DNA of 64,000 bases from Gemmata palustris (lineage in GTDB: Bacteria; Planctomycetota; Planctomycetia; Gemmatales; Gemmataceae): NCBI RefSeq assembly GCF_017939745.1, contig NZ_JAGKQQ010000001.1:2914001-2978000 (forward strand), written 5' to 3'. A program made the translations under genes and the position numbers. Positions 1 to 9,063 of the stretch are shown one piece after another. Position 1 is the first letter of the stretch. Every line of letters begins with the position of its first letter. Under the pieces are notes generated by a model. The model saw nothing but the letters and a program-made list of their open reading frames with translations. It was not told where the DNA came from and did not search any database.

Positions 1-1328
1 AGCTCCGCAATCTCCTCCGCGATCTCCCGCGTCGCGCCCACCACGTACCGGAGGTCCGCCTTATCCAGATCGCCGTCTTCGTGGTCCCGGCGCGCCAGGC
101 ACAGGGCCGGAACGAGAACCTTGTCGAACGCGGCCTCCGCGCCGCTCTCTTCGGCCGCGCTCAGCGCGACCTCGGCCGCTTCGTCCTGGTCGCGGGCCGT
201 AAGGCGCTGGTAGAACGCGACCTGTGGTTCCAGTGCCGGTTCGTCGCCGAGCAGCACGACGAAGAACTCGAACTGCCGGACGTGGCGCCCGAGCACCAGG
301 AGGCACACGGTGAGCGGACCGGACAGGATCAGGCCGATCGGCCCCCACAGGAACGCCCAGAATGCTGCGGCCACCAGTTGTGCAACTTCCGACAAGCCCA
401 TGCTCTTGCCGTACAGGGTGGGCTCGATGAAGTTGTTGCAGATCGTTTCCAAACCGATGAACAGCACGAACACCGCGGCCGGTTGTCCCCACCCGGCCCC
501 CCACTCGGGCGCGGTGGCGAACGAGAACAGCACCGGCGGGATCAGCCCCACCCACGTGCCGATGTACGGCACGTACCGCATCATCGTGGCGATGAAGCCC
601 CACAACAGACAGTATTTCACGTCGAGGGCGAACAGCCCAACTGTGATAACGGCCCCGAACGCGGTGTTCACCATCAGTTGGCTGAGCAGGTACCGGCTGA
701 TGCGCTGGGACGCATCGTCTACGGCTTTCGTGGTTGTAGTCACCTTCCCGGAACCCAGGAGTCGGATCATCCGGTTGCGCAGGTCCTCGCGCTTCAGGAG
801 CATGAACACGGTCAGGATGAACGTGAACGCCGCTTGGCCCAAAAACTCTGCCGCGGGGCTGAGGTACAGGTTCATTTGAGCGGCCAACGACGGGGCCGGC
901 GATTCGACCATCATCGCGGGGGTCGTCAGGGGCTTCGGGGAGATGATGTTCGTCACGTCATCAACCAGGGAACCGAACCGGCTGCTCCCGTCGCCGACGA
1001 GCGCGGTTTTGGCCGCGGTGATCTTCTGCTTGATGATTTCCTGGCGGTCGGGGAGTGTTCCCGCGAGTTGCGTGACCTGCTGCGCGATAACGGCCCCGAT
1101 CCCGGCACACACGAGGCCCAGAAAACCGACCGTAACAATTACGGCCGGGCTTCTCCCCAATCCGCGCCGCTGCAACCGGTTAACGACAGGAGCCAGCACG
1201 AACGCCAAGAAAATTGCGAGCGTCACCGGAATAAAAATCGAGCGCGCCCAGAAGAGCAGCGCCACGAGCACTGTACCAACGACCGTCGCAGACAGCGCGG
1301 TGAGCGCGCGTTGCCAGTCCGAAGACAT
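1..1328 (-). CDS. AI-2E family transporter, C-terminus cut by window edge
   Basis: Reading the complementary strand from an ATG at 1328 gives an uninterrupted protein beginning MSSDWQRALTALSATVVGT that runs off the left edge after about 442 residues. It has a hydrophobic pair at the N-terminus, an amphipathic middle and a cluster of membrane segments with a polar loop (KYCLLWGFIATMMRYVPYIG), the pattern of the AI-2E/UPF0118 (PerM-like) permeases. Members of this family export small molecules or ions; the substrate cannot be told from sequence. The soluble region after the last helix continues past the edge, as in the longer planctomycete homologues. It lies downstream of the sensor-kinase run on the same strand, separated by about 150 bp. 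The assignment to the family is firm, the function is not. Confidence 0.82.
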   Translation of the reverse strand, partial: MSSDWQRALTALSATVVGTVLVALLFWARSIFIPVTLAIFLAFVLAPVVNRLQRRGLGRSPAVIVTVGFLGLVCAGIGAVIAQQVTQLAGTLPDRQEIIKQKITAAKTALVGDGSSRFGSLVDDVTNIISPKPLTTPAMMVESPAPSLAAQMNLYLSPAAEFLGQAAFTFILTVFMLLKREDLRNRMIRLLGSGKVTTTTKAVDDASQRISRYLLSQLMVNTAFGAVITVGLFALDVKYCLLWGFIATMMRYVPYIGTWVGLIPPVLFSFATAPEWGAGWGQPAAVFVLFIGLETICNNFIEPTLYGKSMGLSEVAQLVAAAFWAFLWGPIGLILSGPLTVCLLVLGRHVRQFEFFVVLLGDEPALEPQVAFYQRLTARDQDEAAEVALSAAEESGAEAAFDKVLVPALCLARRDHEDGDLDKADLRYVVGATREIAEEIAE

Positions 1329-1475
1329 AATGAGTCCCCTTCCGTGTGTAGAAGCGCAGACGAACGTTGCTTCGGTACACGCAAGGGGAGTGCCGCGGTG
1401 CGCAGCAAAGTGTTGCCCGGTGAAGCGCATTGGGGTGCGCGTTGTAAAGAGCCGAAACCGCTCAAATAGCCGGGC

Positions 1476-2660
1476 TCAAGCCGAACGTGATGTGGGCAAG
1501 TGGACCGTGAACGTCGCTCCGGTTCCCACTCCTTCACTGTGTGCAGAGACCGTGCCGCCGTGCATCTCCACCAGTCGGCGCACCAGCGCCAACCCGATCC
1601 CCAGACCCGATTGCGACCGGTTCAGCGTGCGATCGACCTGCGTGAACAGCCCGAAGAGTTGCGGGATCACGGCCGCGGGAATGCCCACCCCGGTGTCGCG
1701 CACGCTCACCGTCACGCGCCCGCCGGTGGGCGCCACCGTGAGCCACACGCGGCCCCCCGGCTCGGTGAACTTGCTCGCGTTGTTCAAGATGTTGCCGAAC
1801 ACCTGCGTGAGCCGGACCCGGTCGCATTCGAGCCGCACGGGGGCCGCCGGCACGTCCACGATCAGCTCCAGCCCGGCTTTCTCGAACAGCGACCGGCTCA
1901 TATCGAGCACGGACTCCATAACGTCCTGAATGGTCAGCGGTTCGATGGTCAGGCGCAACTTACCGGTCGTGATCCGGGAGACGTCCAGCAGGTCTTCGAC
2001 GAGGCGCTTGAGCTGCGCGACCTGGCGCTCCATGCGCTCGCGCTGGCGCCGAACGGTGTCGCCCGTGTCGTTCGCGAGCCGGAGGATCTCCAGGGCGTTC
2101 ATGATGGGTGTGAGCGGGTTGCGCAGTTCGTGGGCCAGGAGCGCGAGGAACTCGTCCTTCCGCTTGTCGGCCTCGCGCAGCGCCGCGTTCGCCCGGGCCA
2201 GTTCGTCGGTCCGCTCTTGCACCTTGCGCTCCAGTTCGGCAGAGGCACGGGACTGCGCAACAGCGAAGCGGATCGCGCGATCCAGGAGGGACGAGGTGAG
2301 ACCGGCTTTTTCCAGGTAATCGTCCGCGCCCGCGTCGAGCGCCTCGAAGTCGGTGCGCGAGTGCGCCTGACCGGTGAACAAAATGACCGGCGCCGAGCGC
2401 CCGCGGGCGCGGGCCTCGCGGAGCAGCTCGATACCGGTCCGCGCCCCGAGGTGGAAGTCCAACAGGTACACGTCGTGTGTGCCCGTGCAAATCGCCTCGA
2501 GCCCCTCCGCGTATTGGGGCGTCCAGTCCAGCGAGTACGGGCGCCCGGGCACGTCCGCCAGGCGCTCCTCGGTCAGGAACCGGTCGTCCTCGTCGTCGTC
2601 GATTAACAGCACCCGGGTCACGGAACCGGGCGGGCGGCTAACTTTGGGGTCCGTTCCCAT
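1476..2660 (-). CDS. Hybrid receiver-histidine kinase
   Basis: A 394-residue soluble protein with an N-terminal receiver domain (acidic pocket DDDEDD near 21-26, phospho-acceptor D68 in YLLDFH), a coiled linker, a HisKA dimerisation domain with the phospho-accepting H177 in LLAHELRNPL, and a HATPase_c domain with the N box NILNNASKF and G box DTGVGI. There is no membrane segment, so it probably takes its signal through the receiver, i.e. from the upstream kinase or regulator. Its start overlaps the end of the response-regulator gene by 23 bp, and the three genes 7273-1476 read as one overlapping operon. The ATG at 2660 was kept; a GTG at 2621 just before VTRVLLIDDD is an alternative. Confidence 0.88.
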   Translation of the reverse strand: MGTDPKVSRPPGSVTRVLLIDDDEDDRFLTEERLADVPGRPYSLDWTPQYAEGLEAICTGTHDVYLLDFHLGARTGIELLREARARGRSAPVILFTGQAHSRTDFEALDAGADDYLEKAGLTSSLLDRAIRFAVAQSRASAELERKVQERTDELARANAALREADKRKDEFLALLAHELRNPLTPIMNALEILRLANDTGDTVRRQRERMERQVAQLKRLVEDLLDVSRITTGKLRLTIEPLTIQDVMESVLDMSRSLFEKAGLELIVDVPAAPVRLECDRVRLTQVFGNILNNASKFTEPGGRVWLTVAPTGGRVTVSVRDTGVGIPAAVIPQLFGLFTQVDRTLNRSQSGLGIGLALVRRLVEMHGGTVSAHSEGVGTGATFTVHLPTSRSA

Positions 2661-3105
2661 CGGGAGGAAGCTCCACTATTTCGAGCCAGTACTTTCCGAG
2701 CGCTCGCACCACGTCGACCAGGCGCTCGAAGGTAACGGGTTTCGTGATGTACGACGCGGCCGACAGGTCGTAGCTCCGGAGCACGTCCTCCTCGGCCTTG
2801 GAGGTCGTCATCACCACAATGCGGATGTTGCGCAAGCGCGGGTCCGATTTTATCTCCTGAAGGGCCTCGCGCCCGTCCTTCCGCGGCATGTTCAGATCGA
2901 GGAGGATCAGCCCGGGGAGCGGGGCCGCGCCCTCGGCGGCGTACTTCCCGCGCTGGTGCAGGTAGTCGAGCAGCTCCTCACCGTCCTCCACGAACCGCAA
3001 ATCGTTGGCCAAATGGTTCTCCTCGAACGCCTCGCGGGTGAGTTGGCGGTCGTCGGGGTCGTCATCGGCCATCAGGATCGTGATTGGCTTGCTCCTGTGG
3101 GGCAT
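2638..3105 (-). CDS. Single-domain response regulator (Rcp1-like)
   Basis: A 155-residue stand-alone receiver domain. The acidic pair DDDPDD is near residue 14, the phospho-acceptor is D70 in LILLDLNMPRKDG, and the conserved T/K pair is in VMTTSK and SYITKPV. The LDLNMPRKDG signature and short C-terminal tail match the Rcp1 type of regulator that partners phytochrome-like histidine kinases. The ATG at 3105 starts MPHRSKPITIL, inside the 3' end of the large kinase gene (44-bp overlap), so the pair is almost certainly translated together. It has no output domain, so it likely relays phosphate from the large kinase to the receiver-kinase hybrid that follows. Confidence 0.9.
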   Translation of the reverse strand: MPHRSKPITILMADDDPDDRQLTREAFEENHLANDLRFVEDGEELLDYLHQRGKYAAEGAAPLPGLILLDLNMPRKDGREALQEIKSDPRLRNIRIVVMTTSKAEEDVLRSYDLSAASYITKPVTFERLVDVVRALGKYWLEIVELPPDGNGPQS

Positions 3106-6100
3106 CGGCGTTGGTATCCTCGTGCGCTGGAGTTTGACGGACCGGGAGCGTGACCACGAACGTGGCCCCGTCCCCTTCCCGGCTGTGGGCCGTGATCGTC
3201 CCGCCGTGCCGTTCGGCGATCTTACGACAAATAGCGAGTCCGACCCCGGTCCCCTCGTACTCGTCCCGCCCGTGGAGCCGCTGGAACACTTCAAAAATCC
3301 GGTCCCGGTACTTCTCATCGAACCCGATCCCGTTGTCCCGCACGGACAACCGGTGCGCCGGCCCGCCCGCCCCCGGATCACCCGGGGGCGGGGTAACGAG
3401 TTCTCCCGCGATCTCCACGACGGGCGGTACGCCCGGTCGCTGAAATTTTACCGCGTTGGCGATGAGGTTCTGAAACAACTGCCGCATCTGCGTCGGGTCG
3501 GCACGGACCTCGGGCAGCGCCCCGATTACGACCCGCCCGTTCGCTTGCCCGATCCGAACGTCCAAATCCGACACGACCTCCCGGACCAGTTTACCCAAAT
3601 CGAGCGGCTTGAACGGGCGCTGTTGCGTGGTGACGCGCGAGAACGAGAGCAGGTCGTCGATGAGCCGGCGCATCCGGCCCGCGGCGACCAGCATCCGGTC
3701 CACGTACTCTTTTCCCTTGTCGGGCAGCGCGTCGCGACACTTGGTGACGAGCCGGTCGCCGAACGCCTGAATCTTCCGGAGCGGCTCCTGGAGGTCGTGC
3801 GAGGCGATGTACGCGAACTTCTCCAGTTCGCCGTTACTGCGCTCCAGCTCGACCGCGACCGCCCGGACTTTGGCCTCGGTCCCCTTTCGGACCTCGATCT
3901 CGCCGGTCAGGGCCGCGTTCGCCTGCTCCAGTGCGGCCGTCCGCTCGCGCACCACCTGTTCCAGGAAGTCCCGCTGGCGCTTTTGATCGTCGATATCGGT
4001 GAGTGTTCCCACCCACTCGCCGACCGCGCCCGTCGGGTCGCGCAGCGAAATCGCCGCGGAGAGGAACCAGCGGTACTCGCCGTCCGCCGCGCGCCGCAGC
4101 CGGAACTCCTGCGAGAACCCGTCGGCCCGGTTCGCGACCGCGAGTTGCCACCCGGCGCGGAGCCGGTCCGCGTCGTCGGGGTGGAGTAAATCGCCCCCCC
4201 AACCCGACTCCCGCCCGGATTCGAGTTCCGCCCCGGTGTACTCGGCCCAGCGGCGGTTGAAGAACGTCACCGTACCGCGCGGGTCGGCCGTCCAGACGAT
4301 TTGCGGAACGGTTTCGGTGAGCGTGCGGAACCGCAACTCGCTGGCCCGCATGTGCTCCTCGGCCCGGCGCTGCTCGGTCACGTCGCGCGAGACGCCGAGT
4401 AACCGGAACGGGCGCCCGTCCGCCCCGGGCAGCGGCGCGACCGACACGTCCCAGTACCTCGGGGTGCCCTTCGCGGTCGGGCAGAACCCCTGGAACCGCC
4501 CGACGGCGCCGGCGCGCGCGTCCGCGACCGCTTCCCGAATCGTCTCGCGGTTCGCGACCGGCCACTGTTCGGCCCACGCGCCGCCCCGGATCGCTTCAAA
4601 GTCGTCCACCTCCATCAGCCGGCACCCGGCCTGGTTCATTTCCAGCACGCGCCCGTCGAGGTCGAACACCTTCAGGCAGTCGGGGCTGTTCTCGAACACG
4701 CTCCGGCGAAACGCCTCGCTCTCGCCGATCAGTTCCACCGCGGTCTTCTGGTCGTGAATATCGGCCATCGACCCGATCCACTGGTCCACGCGCCCGTCGG
4801 CGTGCCGCAACGGGACCGCGACGCTCTGGAACCAGCGGTAGGTGCCGGTCCCGGTGTGCATCAGGCGGAACTCTTCGGAGAACCGGTCCGCTCCGCCGGA
4901 GGTGGCGTGATTCACGGTGCGCTGCCACGCCCCGTAAACACGGTCCCGGTCGTCCGGGTGAACCGCACGCATCCACCCGCCCCCGCGGGCTTCCTCCACT
5001 TGTAGTGCGGTCTGTTCGAGCCAGCGCCGGTTGAAGTACGTGATCTCGCCGTCCGCGCCCGCGTTCCACACGATGTGCGGGACCGCTTCGGTGAGCGTCC
5101 GGTACCGCTCTTCGTTGAGGCGCACCGCGATTTCGGCGGCGCGCTGATCGGTGACGTCCAGGCACAGGCCCGCGAACCCCACGAACGTGCCCCCGGACGT
5201 GTGCCGCGGCGTCCCTCGGGCCAGCACCCACCGGTACTCGCCGTCGTGCCGGCGCAGGCGGTACTCCAGCCCGAACGGCTCGCGCCGGTCGGCGGCGGCG
5301 TTGTAGATGTCCAGGTACCGGGCGCGGTCCTCGGGGTGGATGTCGTCGGCCCACCCGAAGCCGGCCAACTGGTCCGGTGTCCGCCCCGTGAACGCCAACC
5401 ACGTCTTGTTGAAGTACGTGCGCCGCCGGTCCGGTTCCGAGAGCCAGATGAGGGCCGGGGAACTGTCGGCCATCGTTCGGAACCGCTCCTCGCTCTCGTG
5501 CAGCGCGCCACCGGTCCGGCGCCGATCGATGTACTGTGCGACGCTCGCCGCGACCGGCCCGAGATCGGCCACCAGCGCTTCGGACAACTTGGCGCGGGAG
5601 AACAGGGCCAAAACCCCGAGGACGCGGCCCTCCACGACGAGCGGGTAGCCGACGAACGACCGCATCCCCTCACGGGCCGCCCACGCCGGGTCACTCACGT
5701 TCGGGTCGTTCAGGACATCGTTCGTCAAGTGCGACGCGCCCGTCTGGGCGATTCGGCCGATCTTAAAATCGCCGACCCGGACCCGGCTGTGGGCTCCGTC
5801 CAGGTGCGTGTACAGACCGGCGCTCGCCCTCAGTTCGAGCCACTCGCCCGTTGCGTCCGTGAGCCAAATGCGCGCAAGCGCCGCGTCGAGAGAGCGGACC
5901 AGGGTTTCCACACAAGTTTGAAGGGCCGCGTTCGTTTCGCGGACCGTGGCGAGGGCCGATGACACGTCCGCCCGGAGCGCGGTCGCGCGGGCGCGCTCGG
6001 CCAGTTCGTCCGCCGTGCGCCTCTGCTCCGTAATGTCGTGGAGCACGACGCCCGCGCCCAACGTGTACCCGTCCGCCCGGCGCACCGGGAACGCGGTCAC

Positions 6101-7273
6101 GTGCCACACCAGTGCCCCCCCGGTCGCGAGATTGGGGCGCTGGACGGTACCCGAGTACGCCCCGGACGCGCCGGTCGCGATCCGGCGGTACGTCTCCGCC
6201 AACTCGCGCGGGAAGTCGGGCAGCACGTCCGTGAGTTTGCGCCCCAAGTGCTCGCTCACCGGTTTGCCGTTCGCCGCGGCGAGGAACGTGTTGACCTTCT
6301 CGTACCGCAAGTCGTGGTCGAAAAAAACGATGCCCACCGGGGCGTTGTCGAGAAAGGCGTCCAGCCGGGCGAGCGCTTCGGCGGCCTGGTTCCGGGCCGT
6401 CATTAATTCCCCCTCGCGCTGCCGGAGGGCCGCCTCCACCACCCGGCGCCGGACGACCTCGGATTCCAGTTCTTCCTGCCGGGCCAGTGCGGAGGTGAGT
6501 GCGGCGCGCGCGCGCCGCTGGGCCACCCGCTGCGATTCCCCCAGGGCCGCACACGCGACCCCGCAAAAAAAGAACAGCGCGCTCGCCAACTGGTTCCCGA
6601 GCCCGGTAATGAAGAGCGTCCCGCGCGGCGGCAAGAAAAAATACATGTACCCGACCACGGTAATAATCAGGGTCACCAGTGCGGGCCGGAACCCGTGCTG
6701 CCAGCTCACGTACACGACCCCGAGGAGCGCGACGACGAAGATTTGGTCGTCGCGCAGGAGCGTGTCCACGACCCCGCGCACGAGTAGTGCGAGGACGCCG
6801 ACCAGAACGGCGATGATGTAGGCGCGCCAGGGCACCCCGCGCCCGGCACCGGAGAGCGGGCGGTGGTGCTTGGTTCCCGTATCGGTTGCCGTCACCGCCC
6901 CGGTTACGGTGGGCACGACGCGCGGGATCACTTGAATCAGTGCAACGACCGCCGTCCACGACAGGACCGCGGTGACGGCCTTCATCACCCCCTCGAACCG
7001 GTACACCGGGTACTCGAAGAGCAGCGCGTCGATCAGGTGCGTGGTGCCGCACGCGAGGAGGAACAGCGCGAAGAGGACGAAGAGGCGCGGGAACGGCAGG
7101 TCGCGGCGCCGCGTAAAATAGAACAACATTAATGGAATCGAAACGTAGGCCAACCAGATCAAAAAGTCGCTGGTGGCGTGCAGCCAGATGAGGGCGGGGG
7201 TCCAACCGGTTCCGCCCTCCCCGCGCCGGGCGAATCCCGCGGGATCGAATAGACCGGTTAGTACCTCGAGCAT
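3062..7273 (-). CDS. Membrane sensor histidine kinase with ethylene-receptor-like N-terminus, GAF and multiple PAS domains
   Basis: A 1403-residue sensor kinase. The first 125 residues hold three membrane helices closely matching the ethylene-binding domain of plant ETR1: SDFLIWLAYVSIP and CGTTHLID align with the ETR1 segments that carry Asp25, Tyr32, Ile35, Pro36 and the copper ligands Cys65/His69 (here D36, Y43, I46, P47, C75, H79). A DUF4118-like four-helix segment follows (about 150-250), then a PAS domain, a GAF domain (about 410-570), several PAS/PAC units, a HisKA domain with the H in IASHDLQEPLRKI and a HATPase_c domain (NLIANAVKFQ, DNGIGFDEKYRDRIFEVF). ATG 7273 was chosen because AGGGA lies about 7 nt upstream; the preceding in-frame 17 codons look non-coding. 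It shares a 222-bp divergent promoter region with the NtrC-type gene. Confidence 0.9.
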   Translation of the reverse strand: MLEVLTGLFDPAGFARRGEGGTGWTPALIWLHATSDFLIWLAYVSIPLMLFYFTRRRDLPFPRLFVLFALFLLACGTTHLIDALLFEYPVYRFEGVMKAVTAVLSWTAVVALIQVIPRVVPTVTGAVTATDTGTKHHRPLSGAGRGVPWRAYIIAVLVGVLALLVRGVVDTLLRDDQIFVVALLGVVYVSWQHGFRPALVTLIITVVGYMYFFLPPRGTLFITGLGNQLASALFFFCGVACAALGESQRVAQRRARAALTSALARQEELESEVVRRRVVEAALRQREGELMTARNQAAEALARLDAFLDNAPVGIVFFDHDLRYEKVNTFLAAANGKPVSEHLGRKLTDVLPDFPRELAETYRRIATGASGAYSGTVQRPNLATGGALVWHVTAFPVRRADGYTLGAGVVLHDITEQRRTADELAERARATALRADVSSALATVRETNAALQTCVETLVRSLDAALARIWLTDATGEWLELRASAGLYTHLDGAHSRVRVGDFKIGRIAQTGASHLTNDVLNDPNVSDPAWAAREGMRSFVGYPLVVEGRVLGVLALFSRAKLSEALVADLGPVAASVAQYIDRRRTGGALHESEERFRTMADSSPALIWLSEPDRRRTYFNKTWLAFTGRTPDQLAGFGWADDIHPEDRARYLDIYNAAADRREPFGLEYRLRRHDGEYRWVLARGTPRHTSGGTFVGFAGLCLDVTDQRAAEIAVRLNEERYRTLTEAVPHIVWNAGADGEITYFNRRWLEQTALQVEEARGGGWMRAVHPDDRDRVYGAWQRTVNHATSGGADRFSEEFRLMHTGTGTYRWFQSVAVPLRHADGRVDQWIGSMADIHDQKTAVELIGESEAFRRSVFENSPDCLKVFDLDGRVLEMNQAGCRLMEVDDFEAIRGGAWAEQWPVANRETIREAVADARAGAVGRFQGFCPTAKGTPRYWDVSVAPLPGADGRPFRLLGVSRDVTEQRRAEEHMRASELRFRTLTETVPQIVWTADPRGTVTFFNRRWAEYTGAELESGRESGWGGDLLHPDDADRLRAGWQLAVANRADGFSQEFRLRRAADGEYRWFLSAAISLRDPTGAVGEWVGTLTDIDDQKRQRDFLEQVVRERTAALEQANAALTGEIEVRKGTEAKVRAVAVELERSNGELEKFAYIASHDLQEPLRKIQAFGDRLVTKCRDALPDKGKEYVDRMLVAAGRMRRLIDDLLSFSRVTTQQRPFKPLDLGKLVREVVSDLDVRIGQANGRVVIGALPEVRADPTQMRQLFQNLIANAVKFQRPGVPPVVEIAGELVTPPPGDPGAGGPAHRLSVRDNGIGFDEKYRDRIFEVFQRLHGRDEYEGTGVGLAICRKIAERHGGTITAHSREGDGATFVVTLPVRQTPAHEDTNADAPQEQANHDPDGR

Positions 7274-7495
7274 GGCTTCCCTGAGATGGGCGAAGGGCCG
7301 AACGGGTCGGGGCGCCCGGCACACTCCGTGTACCGCGGCTCCGAACGGTGAGGGCGCTGGGTCGTTCTCGTCGCGTCGTGCCAGTATTCGGAGCTTGGCC
7401 GCCCCGAAAACGTCCGGGGCAAAGCGCGGGTGTGTTCCACGGAACCGGTTCGGGCTGTAGAATACAGGTTCGGGTAATCAACGTAGGAACAGCGC

Positions 7496-8944
7496 ATGGT
7501 TAATGACACGACTCCTGCACCTTCCGTGCCAGCCCCCTCACCGGCGCAACGGGTACTGGTCGTCGAGGACCTGGAAGACACCCGCGCTTCGCTCCAGGAA
7601 CTGCTCCAGATGAGCCTCGGGCTGGAGGTCGATACCGCCGAGGACGGCGCCGCGGGTTTGGCGCTGCTCCGCACGAAGCCGTACAGCCTGGTCATCACCG
7701 ACCTGCGGATGCCGAAGGTCGGCGGGATGAAGCTGATCGAGGCGATCCAGGGCGAGAAGATCCCCGTCACCATCATCGTTACCACCGGTCACGGGAACGT
7801 AAAAGACGCCGTCGAAGCGATGCGGATGGGCGTTTACGACTTCATGACCAAGCCGCCGGACCCGCAGCACCTCCAGCTCATCGTCCAACGGGCGCTGCGC
7901 GAGCGCACGCTCCGGGACGAGGTCGCCGCCCTGCGGCGCGAGCTCGGCGACCGCCACGCCTTCCAGAACGTGCTGAGCCGCAGCCCGAAGATGTACGACA
8001 TGTTCGAGCTGATCGGCAACATCGCCGAGACCAGTTCGACGGTGCTGATCCGCGGCGAAACCGGGAGCGGGAAGGAGCAGGTCGCGCGCGCGATCCACCA
8101 GGCGTCCACCGCGATCCGGCCCGGCGAGTTCGTCGCGGTCAACTGCGGCGCGCTCAACGAGAACCTGCTGGAGAGCGAACTGTTCGGCCACGAGAAGGGG
8201 TCGTACACCGGGGCCGACCGCAAGCGCATCGGGCGGTTCGAGCTGGCCCACAAGGGGACGCTGTTCCTCGACGAGATCGGCGACGTGCCGATGTCGATGC
8301 AGATCAAACTGCTCCGCGTGCTCCAGGAGCGCCGGTTCGAGCGCGTGGGCGGGACGGAGCCGATCGAGGTGGACGTGCGCGTGGTCGCCGCGACCCACCA
8401 GGACATGGAAAAGCTGGTGAAGGACGGGAAGTTCCGGGAAGACCTCTATTACCGGCTGAACGTGGTGCGGATCGACCTGCCGCCGCTGCGCGAGCGCGTC
8501 GAGGACATCCCCGTGCTCGTGTCGCACTTCTGCGAGAAGTTCGCGCGCATCAACCAGAAGGCGCCCACCGTCAGCCCGGAAGCGATGGCCATGCTGACGA
8601 AGTGCGCGTGGCCCGGGAACGTGCGCCAGCTCGAAAACGCCATCGAGCGCGCTTGCGTGACCGCGCGCGACGGCGTCATCCGCACGAAAGACTTACCCCC
8701 GGAAGTGGGGCGCAAAGCCGAGGGCGGCAAGAACCCGTTCCAGGTGGACCTGACCCGCAAGCTACCGGACCAATTGGCCGAACTGGTCGCGGCGTTCGAG
8801 GAGCGGTACATCCGTCGCGCTCTCAAGCGCTCGCGGGGGCACGTGGGCAAGTGTGCGAAGATTACGGGGCTCTCGCGCCGCAGCATCACGGACAAGATTG
8901 CGCAGTACAAGATCGACAAAGCGCAGTTCAAGGGCGGCGAGTGA
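7496..8944 (+). CDS. NtrC-family sigma-54-dependent response regulator
   Basis: A 482-residue activator with a receiver domain (phospho-acceptor D69 in LVITDLRMPK), an AAA+ sigma-54 activation domain (Walker A GETGSGKE at 187-194, Walker B FLDEIGD at 257-263, an arginine-rich REDLYYRLNV segment) and a C-terminal Fis-type helix-turn-helix (GLSRRSITDKIAQYKI). The family remodels sigma-54 RNA polymerase through the loop GAFTGA; here positions 235-240 read GSYTGA, so two loop residues differ. An AGGA box lies about 8 nt before the ATG. It is divergent from the ethylene-receptor-like kinase gene, which makes that kinase a plausible, unproven partner. A long hairpin follows the stop. Confidence 0.92.
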   Translation: MVNDTTPAPSVPAPSPAQRVLVVEDLEDTRASLQELLQMSLGLEVDTAEDGAAGLALLRTKPYSLVITDLRMPKVGGMKLIEAIQGEKIPVTIIVTTGHGNVKDAVEAMRMGVYDFMTKPPDPQHLQLIVQRALRERTLRDEVAALRRELGDRHAFQNVLSRSPKMYDMFELIGNIAETSSTVLIRGETGSGKEQVARAIHQASTAIRPGEFVAVNCGALNENLLESELFGHEKGSYTGADRKRIGRFELAHKGTLFLDEIGDVPMSMQIKLLRVLQERRFERVGGTEPIEVDVRVVAATHQDMEKLVKDGKFREDLYYRLNVVRIDLPPLRERVEDIPVLVSHFCEKFARINQKAPTVSPEAMAMLTKCAWPGNVRQLENAIERACVTARDGVIRTKDLPPEVGRKAEGGKNPFQVDLTRKLPDQLAELVAAFEERYIRRALKRSRGHVGKCAKITGLSRRSITDKIAQYKIDKAQFKGGE

Positions 8945-8988
8945 GCGGCGAAGTGCGCAACACCCGGCACCGCTCCCGCTAGTGCTGA

Positions 8989-9056
8989 TCCCGGGACCGC
9001 AGACGTCCCGCCTGCTCTTCGGAAGAGGAGCGGGCGGAACGTCCGTGGTCCCGGGA
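8989..9056. terminator. Long bidirectional terminator-like hairpin
   Basis: Arms 8989-9020 and 9025-9056 (32 nt each) are complementary except for six positions, most of them compatible with G-U pairing, and enclose a GGAA tetraloop. The ends TCCCGGGACC / GGTCCCGGGA are perfect. It lies in the 119-bp gap between two convergent genes (7496-8944 and 9064-10959), so it can end transcription from both sides. There is no strong T-run. Confidence 0.75.
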
Positions 9057-9063
9057 AAAGAGA

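Noticed and set aside
81-1469. Plus-strand open frame across the first 1.4 kb.
   Set aside because: The opposite strand encodes a convincing AI-2E family permease; the plus frame is charged filler.
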